A stretch of 64,000 bases of DNA, from positions 7,163,001 to 7,227,000 of the forward strand of contig NC_020453.1 of the NCBI RefSeq assembly GCF_000344805.1. The letters run 5' to 3'. This document shows positions 24,871 to 33,509 of this stretch, one piece after another. Source of the stretch: Bradyrhizobium oligotrophicum S58 (lineage in GTDB: Bacteria; Pseudomonadota; Alphaproteobacteria; Rhizobiales; Xanthobacteraceae). A model generated the notes under the pieces. That model had not been told where the DNA came from. It searched no databases and saw nothing but the letters and a program-made list of their open reading frames with translations. The stretch's first letter is position 1. Each line of letters opens with the position of its first letter. Both the position numbers and the translations under genes were made by a program.

Positions 24871-25440
24871 TCAATAGCAGTTTTCCTTCCGATATTCGCC
24901 GCGCGACATCTTCCGCCAGTTCCCATCATCCGATGTGCGCATCGGGATACATTCCGATTGCTGCGACGCTGGAAAAAAAGAAAGTCTGTGATCGGCGCCT
25001 CCGAAATCGAATGCTCCGACATAGCTCCAATGAAGACTGGATGCGTAGGAGGAGAGCTCCTTCAATTCCACCATCTCAGGATCAAAAAGGTAGTCGCTTT
25101 CCATGGGCCCAAGGACGGCGATCTTGTGGTCCGGTGTTTGGTAGACGCTTGTTCTCGCATTGTGCGACCAGTCGAAGCCGCTAATTTCACCTCGAAAGGA
25201 GCCCGTCGGCGCCGAGATCGTTAGAAATCTTCCGCTTTCCTCAGCTACGTCCCAAATCCGGTAGAACTCGAGCTTGATGGTCGCCTTCAGTGCGGGAATA
25301 GAAGCACTCGACACATACGCAGGGCTGAGCTTGGTTGACGCATAGAAGTAGGCAAGCAGGCCTGACAAGAGAAGTCCCGCCAAAGCAAAGGGTGCGATCA
25401 GCAAGGCAATTAGGGTTCTTATCACAGGCGCTCGCAGCAA
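24871..25440 (-). CDS. Hypothetical membrane-anchored protein, atypical composition
   Basis: Frame of up to 189 residues, probably beginning at the TTG at 25440 or the GTG at 25425; a GGAGG lies close to the TTG. One membrane segment near the N-terminus (LIALLIAPFALAGLLLSGLLAYFY) is followed by an extracytoplasmic domain rich in Ser/Tyr/Asp with two Cys (SECIP and ENCY), a possible disulfide. No family is recognised. The region is less GC-rich and its codon use differs from the genes around it, consistent with transfer. It is isolated, convergent with the LanC-like gene. Confidence 0.55.
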   Translation of the reverse strand: MLRAPVIRTLIALLIAPFALAGLLLSGLLAYFYASTKLSPAYVSSASIPALKATIKLEFYRIWDVAEESGRFLTISAPTGSFRGEISGFDWSHNARTSVYQTPDHKIAVLGPMESDYLFDPEMVELKELSSYASSLHWSYVGAFDFGGADHRLSFFPASQQSECIPMRTSDDGNWRKMSRGEYRKENCY

Positions 25441-25904
25441 GACCTCCGATTGGAGGCGAGATCATTGCGGACGCTCCGAGATCTTACGAGCGTCATTTGG
25501 AGGAAAATTCCACCAGTTTGCTATCAGCCATTTGCGGTTTGGTACGGACATTTGAGGACCTGTACGGACCAGGCTGGATTGCATTGGACGATCCCACTGA
25601 AAGATGACGTCCATTGCAGCGGCTGCACACGGAGTACCCTCTGTCTGTTCGTCATGCGCGCGCTTCAGCCCACGCATCGGCAGAAGCGAAGAGCGTCCGC
25701 GACCCGACGGGCAAATCGCCGCTGCCCCAATCGCCTGCGCCAGCTCATTTGCGCAATATCCGCAGCTCCCGCGCCCCGCAAATCGCATGCGCCGGAAAAT
25801 TCATTTCGCGTGCCGGTTCAGACACATCCCTCTGTCCAGGCCTTCGAGCAGAAAAATCTCTATTTCTTTTTTACAGAAATCATGATTTCCTACGCCCGTC
25901 CCGT

Positions 25905-26275
25905 CTCACAAGAGGGGCGCTTCGCGGTCGTCACGGACGTCGAGGCGGGATGCGGTGGGCGTGTTGCTGTCGCAGCGTGGTTGATCCGCGCCGACGAACG
26001 GCGGCGATGCGCACGGTCAAGTCGCGTGGTCCTGACACCCCGACGCTGGTGTCACGTTCGTGTCGGCGCTCACGCGCCGCGCGGGCAACGGTGGCCAAAA
26101 AGCCCGGCGCACCGGGGAGAACGCGAAGCAGCCGTGAAAACCATTGCGCGGGGAATGCCGGGTGTTCTCGGCTGAACCTGTGGTTCCTGCCGCCTGCATT
26201 TTTTTCGCAGGCGGGCCATGGGTGCGGCCAGCGCCCGGCATTCCCCGTGCCCTCTTCCCGGAGAGGGCCGTCCAT
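25905..26275 (-). repeat. Interspersed repeat, about 370 bp, copy 1
   Basis: Read on the minus strand this matches the segment 46570-46935, in order and without large gaps: a GAGGGC-type start, the hairpin at 26190-26214, GGCAGGAACCACAGGT, CCACCGTTGCCCGCGCG, GTCAGGACCACGCGA and GCCCACCGCATCC. Such segments are commonly over-annotated as small proteins in Bradyrhizobium. Frames through it (for example 25931-26359 minus) are arginine-rich and I do not call them. Outside the element the gap 25441-26569 has no gene I can support. Confidence 0.7.
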
Positions 26276-26569
26276 CAGCACAGCTCGGGCGCGAATCGCG
26301 CCGCGAGAGAGCGAGCCCATGCCCGACGACCAGGTCTGCACATCATGTCTGGACATCATGCCCGCGACGTCATGGTCGCAACGTCACGTTCCGCTACATC
26401 CGGGCGTGCCGCGCGGCCGCTTCTGCCGGGCAGGCCACGTCAACGCAGCGCCAGGCGCGCTGCCCTGGGATGCAGCGACTTCGATTCCAGCGACTTTTGA
26501 TTTCAGCAACTTTTGATTTCAGCGACAGTGAGGTTGGACCAAGGATCAATCACCGGCCGGATCAGCCGA

Positions 26570-26644
26570 TGGTGGGCACGACAGGGATCGAACCTGTGAC
26601 CCCTACCATGTCAAGGTAGTGCTCTCCCGCTGAGCTACGTGCCC
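26570..26644 (-). tRNA. tRNA-Val (anticodon GAC)
   Basis: Read on the minus strand from 26644: acceptor GGGCACG, D arm GCTC-AGCGGGA-GAGC, anticodon stem CTACC with loop TTGACAT and GGTAG, variable GGGTC, T arm ACAGG-TTCGATC-CCTGT, acceptor CGTGCCC, discriminator A. The middle of the anticodon loop is GAC, which reads GUC/GUU valine codons. The terminal CCA is encoded (26570-26572). All arms pair and the length of 75 with CCA is normal. Confidence 0.96.
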
Positions 26645-26763
26645 TAATCCAATAGGTCTTGTCGGGTGGGGGTCCCTATATCGGCTCCCACGCGGGCAGG
26701 CAAGGACGCAAAGACGAGAAAATGGGAATAATCCGCAAGCTTCCCGACGTCTGTCCCGGCGGC

Positions 26764-27123
26764 TCAGGCCGCCAGCATCTTGTTGACTTCGCTGACGAGC
26801 TCGCGGAGGTGCACCGGCTTGGACAGCACCTTGGCGTTCTTGGGCGCCTCCGAATCGGAGTTCAGGGCGACCGCGGCGAAGCCGGTGATGAACATGATCT
26901 TGATGTCCGGGTCGAGCTCGGAGGCGCGGCGCGCCAGCTCGATGCCGTCCATCTCCGGCATCACGATGTCGGTGAGCAGCATCTCGAACGGCTCCTCGCG
27001 CAGCCGCTGATAGGCGGACATCCCGTTGTCGTGGTGGGAAACCTGGAACCCGGCATTTTCCAATGCCTTGACCAGGAAGCGGCGCATGTCGTTGTCGTCT
27101 TCGGCGAGCAGGATCTTGTGCAT
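26764..27123 (-). CDS. cpdR: CpdR-like single-domain response regulator
   Basis: Receiver-only protein of 119 residues that in Caulobacter and Sinorhizobium relatives controls ClpXP proteolysis of cell-cycle proteins according to its phosphorylation by the CckA-ChpT relay. The acidic pair is E8/D9/D10 (LLAEDDNDMRRFL), the phospho-acceptor is D52 (LLTDIVMPEMDG), with T/S in IMFITGFAAV and the invariant lysine in VLSKPVHLREL. The protein ends in Ala-Ala, the residues reported as important for CpdR degradation. The ATG at 27123 is used because the first residues MHKILLAEDD match the family; the frame to 27273 is an extension. It is a stand-alone gene next to tRNA-Val. Confidence 0.9.
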   Translation of the reverse strand: MHKILLAEDDNDMRRFLVKALENAGFQVSHHDNGMSAYQRLREEPFEMLLTDIVMPEMDGIELARRASELDPDIKIMFITGFAAVALNSDSEAPKNAKVLSKPVHLRELVSEVNKMLAA

Positions 27124-27450
27124 GGCGGGGAGCGGTCTGGTCCGGGTGAGAGGCGCAGCGTTGCCGCCACTAAGCCTGACGGGCGGTAAATTTCGGGTGA
27201 AAGATTGCGCCTTTTGATCCGACATCGGCAAGGCAATTTGAGGGCCGCGCGCGCCGTTCACCTGGATGAGCACGCCAGCTCAGAGTTGTTCCAAACGACG
27301 GATGATCTTTTTCATTGCTTTTCGCTTGGCAGAACGGCCCGGATTATCGAAGATGCAGGTTGGCAGAGAGAATTGCGTGCGTTGTCCAGTGCAATTGGCC
27401 GGAGGATACCGGCACATCAACGGACGTGACCAAGGGGACGGCGCCGAGAG
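27124..27450. other. Divergent intergenic region, cpdR and N-formylglutamate amidohydrolase
   Basis: A 327-bp gap that should hold promoters for both outward genes. AT-rich stretches occur around 27186-27220 and 27295-27320. I see no confident CtrA box, hairpin or small gene; a 75-codon plus frame (27205-27429) lacks a ribosome binding site and looks random. Confidence 0.4.
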
Positions 27451-28335
27451 ATGACGGATTTTGATGGCGAATCGCCGCCGTTCGAGATCATGGAGCCGGC
27501 CGAATGGCGCGCGCCCATCATCTTCAATTCGCCGCACTCGGGCTCCGCCTATCCGGACGATTTCCTCAGGGCGTCGCGAATCGATCTGCCGTCGCTCAGG
27601 CGCTCGGAAGATTCGTTCATGGATGAATTGATCGCCGACCTGCTGTCGCGCGGGTTTCCGGTGGTCCGGGTGCATTTTCCGCGCTGCTATGTCGACGTCA
27701 ATCGCGAGCCCTACGAGCTCGATCCGCGGATGTTCACCGGGCGGCTGCCGAGCTTCGCCAACACCCGCTCCATGCGGGTTGCCGGCGGCCTCGGCACCAT
27801 CCCGCGCGTGGTCGGCGACGGCCAGGAGATCTATCGCGACCGGCTCAGCGTCGACGAGGCGCTGCATCGGATCGAGACGCTGTACAAGCCGTATCACCGC
27901 GCCTTGCGGCGCCTGATCAACCGCGTGCACCAGCAGTTCGGCACAGTGGTGCTGGTCGACTGTCACTCGATGCCCTCGGTCGGCGTCTCGCGCGACGAGC
28001 CGCGGCGCCCCGACATGGTGATCGGCGACCGCTACGGCACGAGCTGCGCGTCGCTGCTGCCGGAGCTGTTCGAGGACGTGCTCGGCCGGCTCGGCTATTC
28101 CGTCGGCCGCAACAAGCCCTATGCCGGCGGCTTCATCACCGAGCATTACGGCAATCCGGCCTCGGGCCTGCATGCGATCCAGATCGAGCTCAACCGCGCG
28201 ATCTACATGGACGAGCGCCGGCGGGAGCGCGGACCGCGCTTCGCGCAGGTCGCCTCCGACCTCGCTGTTCTCGCCGAGGTGCTGGCGACGGTGCCGCTCG
28301 GCGATCTCGGCCCGTTCCAGGCTGCCGCGGAATAG
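27451..28335 (+). CDS. N-formylglutamate amidohydrolase family protein
   Basis: Cytoplasmic hydrolase of 294 residues related to HutG, which releases glutamate from N-formylglutamate in the five-step histidine pathway. Conserved parts are IIFNSPHSGSAYP, RSEDSFMDELI, DVNREPYELDPRMF, LVDCHSMPS and the C-terminal HYGNPASGLHAIQIELNRAIYM, which carry the metal-binding His/Asp/Glu. No other hut gene is nearby, so it may act on another N-formyl or N-acyl amino acid. Start at 27451: GAGAG lies just before the ATG. It is followed by a large gap that contains the candidate sRNA on the other strand. Confidence 0.87.
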   Translation: MTDFDGESPPFEIMEPAEWRAPIIFNSPHSGSAYPDDFLRASRIDLPSLRRSEDSFMDELIADLLSRGFPVVRVHFPRCYVDVNREPYELDPRMFTGRLPSFANTRSMRVAGGLGTIPRVVGDGQEIYRDRLSVDEALHRIETLYKPYHRALRRLINRVHQQFGTVVLVDCHSMPSVGVSRDEPRRPDMVIGDRYGTSCASLLPELFEDVLGRLGYSVGRNKPYAGGFITEHYGNPASGLHAIQIELNRAIYMDERRRERGPRFAQVASDLAVLAEVLATVPLGDLGPFQAAAE

Positions 28336-28408
28336 CTGCGCCGCCTTTCCGTCCTGGAGGCGCCGCCGCGCGTCGCCACTGAAGGATCGGCACGCGAGCC
28401 GTCGGCAC

Positions 28409-28497
28409 AAAAAAAAGGGCCGCTTGAATGACAAGCGGCCCAAGTCTAGGGAGGAAACGCCCAAGGAGGGCAGCGATAACGCAGAGCGCTACCGCAC
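28409..28497 (-). ncRNA. Candidate antisense-Shine-Dalgarno small RNA
   Basis: On the minus strand a complete small transcription unit is visible. A -35 TTGCGC (28527-28532) and a -10 CATATT (28504-28509) are 17 bp apart. About 85 bases later comes a perfect 10-bp terminator stem (GGGCCGCTTG / CAAGCGGCCC, loop of five) followed by eight T residues at 28409-28416. The predicted RNA of about 89 nt shows CCCTCCTT in a small hairpin (GCCC...GGGC) and an unpaired CCTCCC, both complementary to ribosome binding sites. That is the pattern of several alphaproteobacterial trans-acting sRNAs. No start codon follows the purine tract on the opposite strand. Confidence 0.55.
28417..28441 (-). terminator. 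Rho-independent terminator of the candidate sRNA
   Basis: Perfect 10-bp stem with a five-base loop and eight T residues on the minus strand. On the plus strand the A-run precedes the stem, so it does not serve the amidohydrolase gene. Confidence 0.75.
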
Positions 28498-28535
28498 CGC
28501 AACAATATGCATTCGCGCTGCACAAAGCGCAAGGG
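28498..28535 (-). promoter_or_regulatory. Promoter of the candidate sRNA
   Basis: TTGCGC and CATATT with a 17-bp spacer, minus strand, facing the hairpin terminator at 28409. Strength cannot be judged from sequence. Confidence 0.45.
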
Positions 28536-28842
28536 TTTTTCGGCCCTTCTCCATGCAAAAAACACAGGCCGGGTTTGCACCCGACGCGACCCGAACGGAT
28601 GTTTTCATCAGAAACGTCAATGGCTTGATTGAAAAGTCAGATCAACCAAAACGGCTGGCCGGGTTCACTTTCGGTTTCGGATCGCATGCGAGGGCAGAAA
28701 ACCCGCACCAGTGCGAAGGCGCTGGTCATCGAATGATATCCAAGATGCCAATTCCTCGTTCCATAACCGGATGCGCGCCCGACGGCTTTGAGATAGGCAT
28801 GATCGGCTCATTGCATCCGATTCCCTGATCGAAGGACGCGTT

Positions 28843-29631
28843 GTGACGGTCATCGACTTCTCTGCCTTCATCGGCCGCCTGGCGACCGCCTCGGGCGAAA
28901 CCATCCTGCCGTTCTTCCGGACCTCGCTGCTGGTCGACAACAAGAGCAACCGGCAGGATTTCGATCCGGTGACCGAGGCCGACCGCGCCGCCGAGGCGGT
29001 GATGCGCCGCCTGATCAAGGCCAATTTCCCGCAGCACGGCATCGTCGGCGAGGAATTCGGCAACGAGCGCGAGGATGCCGACTATGTCTGGGTGCTCGAT
29101 CCGATCGACGGCACCAAATCCTTCATCGCGGGCTTTCCGATCTGGGGCACACTGATCGCGCTGCTGCACAAGGGCATGCCGGTGTTCGGCATGATGCACC
29201 AGCCCTTCATCGGCGAGCGCTTCGCCGGCGACAACGGCTCCGCAAACTACAAGAACGCAGCCGGTGAGCGCCGGCTCGCGGTGCGCCGCTGCGAGCGGCT
29301 GCAGGACGCCGTCTGCTATACGACGAGCCCGCTGCTGATGAGCGAGGCCGATCGTGCCGCCTTCGGCCGCGTCGAATCCGAGGTGCGGCTGTCGCGCTAT
29401 GGCGGCGATTGCTATTCGTATTGCATGCTGGCCGCCGGGCATCTCGATCTCGTCATCGAGACCGAGCTCAAACCCTACGACATCGCAGCCCTGATCCCGA
29501 TCATCAACGGCGCCGGCGGCATCGTCACCAATTGGGACGGCGGCCCGGCGCAGAACGGCGGACGGATCATCGCCGCCGGCGACAAGCGCGTGCATGAGGC
29601 CGCGCTGAAGCGGCTCACCGGTGGAGGCTGA
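28843..29631 (+). CDS. hisN: Histidinol-phosphatase, inositol-monophosphatase type
   Basis: Protein of 262 residues, Mg2+-dependent phosphatase for the penultimate histidine-synthesis step in organisms using the HisN form. Motifs are GEEFG, the metal-binding WVLDPIDGTKSFIAGFPIWGTLIAL with DPIDGT, and the C-terminal KPYDIAALIPIINGAGG. The pairing of SFIAGFPIWGTLIAL with CYSYCMLAAGHLDLVIE is typical of HisN rather than SuhB or CysQ. The start is GTG at 28843, chosen because it gives the usual length; GAAGGA lies about ten bases upstream. It is monocistronic here. Confidence 0.85.
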   Translation: MTVIDFSAFIGRLATASGETILPFFRTSLLVDNKSNRQDFDPVTEADRAAEAVMRRLIKANFPQHGIVGEEFGNEREDADYVWVLDPIDGTKSFIAGFPIWGTLIALLHKGMPVFGMMHQPFIGERFAGDNGSANYKNAAGERRLAVRRCERLQDAVCYTTSPLLMSEADRAAFGRVESEVRLSRYGGDCYSYCMLAAGHLDLVIETELKPYDIAALIPIINGAGGIVTNWDGGPAQNGGRIIAAGDKRVHEAALKRLTGGG

Positions 29632-29714
29632 CCATCGCGTGATGGATTTCAGGCGCTCATCGGAGTGCGTACAATTACGGGAAAAGCACCTCAGGATACA
29701 TTATTAACGGCGCA

Positions 29715-29743
29715 TTGACCGTGCCTGCCTAGGCTTTGTGTAA
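29715..29743 (+). promoter_or_regulatory. Probable promoter of the chemoreceptor gene
   Basis: TTGACC (29715-29720) and GTGTAA (29738-29743) are separated by 17 bp, 63 bp before the chemoreceptor ATG. The -35 box is close to consensus; the -10 box is weak. Confidence 0.4.
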
Positions 29744-29806
29744 GTTTTATGAAAACGCGCCCGATCGCGCGGCTGCACATGACTGCTTCCTGGGAAGGCC
29801 ACCTCG

Positions 29807-31777
29807 ATGTCTCGTTTCAGCTTCCGGCTCACTCACAAGGTCATGGCCATCGCGCTGATCGGCGTCGCCGCGCTGGCCGTGTTCGGGGGCATCTATCTGG
29901 TCGGCAACGCGTCGCAAGCGTCCTCCCGCCGGCTCGCCGACAATGCCCGCGCGACGTCAGACCTCAACCGGAAGCTCCTGACCGACCTGCTCGAGGCCCG
30001 ACGTACGGAAAAGGACTTCCTGCTGCGGCGCGACCAGAAATACACAGCGCGACATGCAGAGCTGAGCAGCGCGATCAAGCGGGAGCTCGACGAGCTGCGC
30101 AGCGCCGTCCGCGGGATCGGCGACGCATCGATCGGAAACAAGGTCGACACCGCTGCCGGAGGATTTGCCGCCTACAGCACCGAGTTTGCCGAAGCCGAAA
30201 AGTCGGAGGTCCGTCTCGGCCTGAACGAGACGCTCGGCCTGTCCGGCTCGCTGCGTTCGGCCGTTCATGACATCGAAGCCAAGCTCAAAGAGGTCAATGA
30301 TCCCCGGCTTACGAGCGGCATGCTGATGCTGCGCCGGCATGAAAAGGATTTCATGCTGCGCCGCGACCCGAAATACGTCGCAGAGCTGAAGACCGCCGCC
30401 GCCGAGTTCGGCAAGGCCGTCGCCACTGCCGATCTCGCGCCCGCGATGAAGGCGGACATCGGCCAGAAGCTCGACAAGTACCAGAAGGACTTCCTTGCCT
30501 GGGCCGAAGGATCCCAGGACGCGGCGCGCCACGGCGCGGCCATGTCCAAGGCCTTTGCCGAGATCGAGCCCGTCATCGCCGAGATCGGCAATGCCGTTGC
30601 TCAGCAATATGCCTCGGCACAGGCAACGGAGGCGGAGACCGGCAACGCGGTCAAGCGCGGCATGCTGCTGACGCTCGGCATCTCGCTGATGCTGGTGAGC
30701 TGCGTCTCCTTCCTGATCAGCCGCGGCATCTCCAGGGCCATCCGCAGCATGGTGCAGGCGATGACGCGGCTCGCCAACGGAGACACCTCGATCCGGATTC
30801 CCGGCGTCGGGCGCCGTGACGAGATCGGCGAGATGGCCGGCGCGGTCGAAGTGTTCAAGAGCAACCGCGTCGAGACCGAGCGGCTGCAAGCCGAGCAGGC
30901 CGCGATCGAGAAACGCCAGACCGCGCAACGCAAGGCGGACATGGCGGCACTCGCACAAAGCTTCGAAGCCGCCGTCGGCGAGATCATCGAGACCGTGTCC
31001 TCCGCCTCGACAGAGCTCGAAGCATCCGCGACGACGCTGACCAGAAATGCCCAGCACGGCCAGTCGCTGGCGACCACCGTGGCGTCCGCATCCGAGGAAG
31101 CGGCGGCCAGCGTGCAATCCGTGGCGTCGGCGACCGAGCAGCTGTCGGCGTCGGTCAACGAGATCAGCCGACAGGTGCAGGAATCGGCGCGGATCGCAGG
31201 CGAAGCCGTCGGCCAGGCGCGCCGCACCAACGACCGGGTCGGCGAGTTGTCCAAGGCCGCCACACGGATCGGCGACGTCGTCGAGCTGATCAACACCATT
31301 GCCGGCCAGACCAACCTGCTGGCGCTGAACGCCACCATCGAGGCCGCGCGCGCCGGCGAGTCCGGTCGCGGCTTTGCCGTCGTCGCCTCCGAGGTCAAGG
31401 CGCTGGCCGAGCAGACCGCGAAGGCGACGGGCGAGATCGGCCAGCAGATCGCGAGCATTCAGAGTGCCACCGAGGAGTCGGTCGACGTGATCCGCGAGAT
31501 CTCGGGAACGATCGAACGGCTGTCGCATATCTCGTCGACCATCGCAGCCGCGATCGAGCAACAGGGCGCGGCCACGCAGGACATATCCCGCAACGTGCAG
31601 CAAACCGCCCAGGGGACGCAGCGCGTCTCCGACAACATCACCGAGGTCCAGCAGGGCGCGACCGAAACCGGCTCGGCCTCCTCGCAGGTTCTGTCGGCGG
31701 CTCAATCGCTGTCCGAGGAAAGCAGCCGCCTGAAGCTCGAAGTCGGCCGCTTCCTGGAGAACGTGCGCGCAGCCTGA
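29807..31777 (+). CDS. Methyl-accepting chemotaxis protein with HBM sensor domain
   Basis: Membrane chemoreceptor of 656 residues. One membrane helix near the N-terminus ([22 protein letters not shown]) is followed by a periplasmic helical domain with two related modules, each carrying [13 protein letters not shown] (about residues 64-80 and 178-192), the hallmark of the bimodular HBM domain that binds organic acids in McpS-like receptors. A second helix ([20 protein letters not shown]), a HAMP domain and the signalling hairpin [40 protein letters not shown] complete it. No C-terminal CheR-binding pentapeptide is present. Ligand candidates are dicarboxylates, but this is inferred from the domain only. 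Confidence 0.92.
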   Translation: MSRFSFRLTHKVMAIALIGVAALAVFGGIYLVGNASQASSRRLADNARATSDLNRKLLTDLLEARRTEKDFLLRRDQKYTARHAELSSAIKRELDELRSAVRGIGDASIGNKVDTAAGGFAAYSTEFAEAEKSEVRLGLNETLGLSGSLRSAVHDIEAKLKEVNDPRLTSGMLMLRRHEKDFMLRRDPKYVAELKTAAAEFGKAVATADLAPAMKADIGQKLDKYQKDFLAWAEGSQDAARHGAAMSKAFAEIEPVIAEIGNAVAQQYASAQATEAETGNAVKRGMLLTLGISLMLVSCVSFLISRGISRAIRSMVQAMTRLANGDTSIRIPGVGRRDEIGEMAGAVEVFKSNRVETERLQAEQAAIEKRQTAQRKADMAALAQSFEAAVGEIIETVSSASTELEASATTLTRNAQHGQSLATTVASASEEAAASVQSVASATEQLSASVNEISRQVQESARIAGEAVGQARRTNDRVGELSKAATRIGDVVELINTIAGQTNLLALNATIEAARAGESGRGFAVVASEVKALAEQTAKATGEIGQQIASIQSATEESVDVIREISGTIERLSHISSTIAAAIEQQGAATQDISRNVQQTAQGTQRVSDNITEVQQGATETGSASSQVLSAAQSLSEESSRLKLEVGRFLENVRAA

Positions 31778-31783
31778 GCCGCC

Positions 31784-32674
31784 TCAGGCCGCCGCCCTGC
31801 GCAGATGCTCGACGAGCAGCTTTGCCGGACGCGGCAGCGCCTTGAAGCTGCGGGCGCAGATCACGAGCCGCCGATTGGCCCAGGCATCGCGCAACGCGAT
31901 CAGGCTGATCGGCATCGACCGCACGCAACGCCGCGCGGCCGCTTCCGGCACCACGGCAATGCCGATGCCGGCGGCCACCATCTGGCAGATGGCGTCGAAA
32001 TCGCGCAGCCGGGCGCGGACATGCTGGCGGATGCCCAGCCGCGCGGCATGCCGGCCGATATGGGCATTGAGCGCCGTTCCCTGGGTGAGACCGATGAAGT
32101 CCTGCCCCGCGGTCTCGCTGAAATCGATCTGTCTGCGGCCCGTGAACGGGCTCGGTCGTCCCGCCACCAGGATCAGCCGATCCTCGCCAAAGGCGAACCG
32201 CTCGATCGTCTCCGGCAGCGCATGCTCCGCCGCGAAGCCAAGATCGGCCCGGCCGGATGCGATCGCCTCCGCAATCTCGGTGCTCTCGCGTTCCTCGACG
32301 TCGACATTGATGTCGGGATGCTCGCGCAGAAAGGCGGCGAGTGCCTTGGGCAGATGCTCGGCAAGGCCGACCGTATTCGCAAGCAGCTGCACATTCGCCC
32401 GCAGGCCGGACGCGAAGGCCGAGAGCTCACCCTGCATGGTCTCGACATTGGCCATGATGATGCGGGCGTGATCGAGCAGGCTTTCGCCAGCCGCCGTCAG
32501 CTCGACACCGCGACGGCCGCGCTTGAACAGCTGCACGCCGAACGCATCCTCGAGCCCCTTGATGCGGGCACTGGCAGAGGCCAGCGCCAGATGCGCACGA
32601 TCAGCGCCGCCGGTAATGCTCCGGGCCTCGGCAACCGCGATGAACAGCCTGAGATCGACGAGGTCGAAACGCAT
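31784..32674 (-). CDS. LysR-family regulator of the divergent TauE gene
   Basis: Protein of 296 residues beginning MRFDLVDLRLFIAVAEARSITGGADRAHLALASASARIKGLE, a standard LysR winged helix. The co-inducer domain follows (NVQLLANTVGLAEHLPKALAAFLREHPDINVDVEERES), ending with VVPEAAARR. Start at 32674 is used rather than the frame extension to 32722 because the family begins here. The gene diverges from a TauE/SafE permease across 82 bp. The inducer may be the exported compound. The 3' end lies seven bases from the chemoreceptor stop. Confidence 0.9.
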   Translation of the reverse strand: MRFDLVDLRLFIAVAEARSITGGADRAHLALASASARIKGLEDAFGVQLFKRGRRGVELTAAGESLLDHARIIMANVETMQGELSAFASGLRANVQLLANTVGLAEHLPKALAAFLREHPDINVDVEERESTEIAEAIASGRADLGFAAEHALPETIERFAFGEDRLILVAGRPSPFTGRRQIDFSETAGQDFIGLTQGTALNAHIGRHAARLGIRQHVRARLRDFDAICQMVAAGIGIAVVPEAAARRCVRSMPISLIALRDAWANRRLVICARSFKALPRPAKLLVEHLRRAAA

Positions 32675-32756
32675 CTTTTCTGCCTCAGTCCAAAACGAAG
32701 GCTGGCTCCGTAACCTCCACATTGTGCCGCGCCGGCCGTTTGGTCAATGTCGGGCC

Positions 32757-33509
32757 ATGATCGACCCGCTCCTCATCTTCATCGCCTTCGCGCTCACGCT
32801 TGCTGGCTTCGTCAAGGGCGCGCTCGGCCTCGGCTTGCCGACGATCTCGGTCGGTCTGCTCGCAGTGGCCATGCCGCCCGGCCGCGCGCTCGCGATCGTC
32901 ATCGTGCCGGCGGTGGTGACCAACGTCTGGCAGACCTTCGCCGGTCCCTATCTGCGCGACATCGCCAAACGGCTGTGGCCGCTGATGGCTGGCACCGCGA
33001 TCGGCATCTGCCTCAACGCCGGCGCCCTCAGCCATTCATCGACGCACTATGGCAATATCGCGCTCGGCGCGCTCCTGATGCTGTATGCCCTGCTCGGGCT
33101 CACCCGCTTCGCCTTCAAGGTGGCGCCGCGCCACGAGAAATGGGTCGGCGGCATCGTCGGCCTGATAACCGGGCTGATCTCCGCCGCGACCGGCGTGCAG
33201 GTCGTGCCGTCGGTGCCGTACATGCAGGCCATCGGGCTCGAGAAGGACGAACTGGTCCAGGCGCTCGGCGTGTTCTTCACGGTCGCCACGGTCACGCTCG
33301 CCTTCAACCTGACGAACTCCGGCCTGCTCAACACGGCCACCGCCCTGCCCGGCGCAATCGCAATGGCCTGCGCTTTTCTCGGCATGTTCGCGGGCCAGGC
33401 CATGCGGTCGCGGCTGCCGGCCGAAGCCTTCCGCCGCGTGTTCCTGATCGCGATGATCGTTCTCGGCCTCTATCTCGCCGGCAGCGCGCTGATCGAGCTG
33501 ATCTGGTGA
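32757..33509 (+). CDS. TauE/SafE-family sulfite/organosulfonate exporter-like permease
   Basis: Membrane protein of 250 residues with seven or eight helices in two similar halves. Each half starts with a glycine-rich motif: GFVKGALGLGLPTISVGLL in the first and GGIVGLITGLISAATGVQVVPSVPYMQ in the second, the duplicated TauE pattern. Members move sulfite, sulfoacetate or other small anions; the substrate is not determined here. Its stop (TGA, 33507) and the stop of the converging LysE gene share the palindrome TGATCA, so the two genes end back to back with no spacer. It is probably regulated by the divergent LysR gene. Confidence 0.87.
   Translation: MIDPLLIFIAFALTLAGFVKGALGLGLPTISVGLLAVAMPPGRALAIVIVPAVVTNVWQTFAGPYLRDIAKRLWPLMAGTAIGICLNAGALSHSSTHYGNIALGALLMLYALLGLTRFAFKVAPRHEKWVGGIVGLITGLISAATGVQVVPSVPYMQAIGLEKDELVQALGVFFTVATVTLAFNLTNSGLLNTATALPGAIAMACAFLGMFAGQAMRSRLPAEAFRRVFLIAMIVLGLYLAGSALIELIW

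Noticed and set aside
25614..26516. 300-codon frame and neighbours in the gap 25441-26569
   Set aside because: They overlap the interspersed repeat, have no binding site and a random, Arg/Ser-rich product.
28417..28441. Terminator for the N-formylglutamate amidohydrolase gene
   Set aside because: The T-run is on the minus strand, so the stem fits a minus-strand RNA rather than the plus-strand gene.
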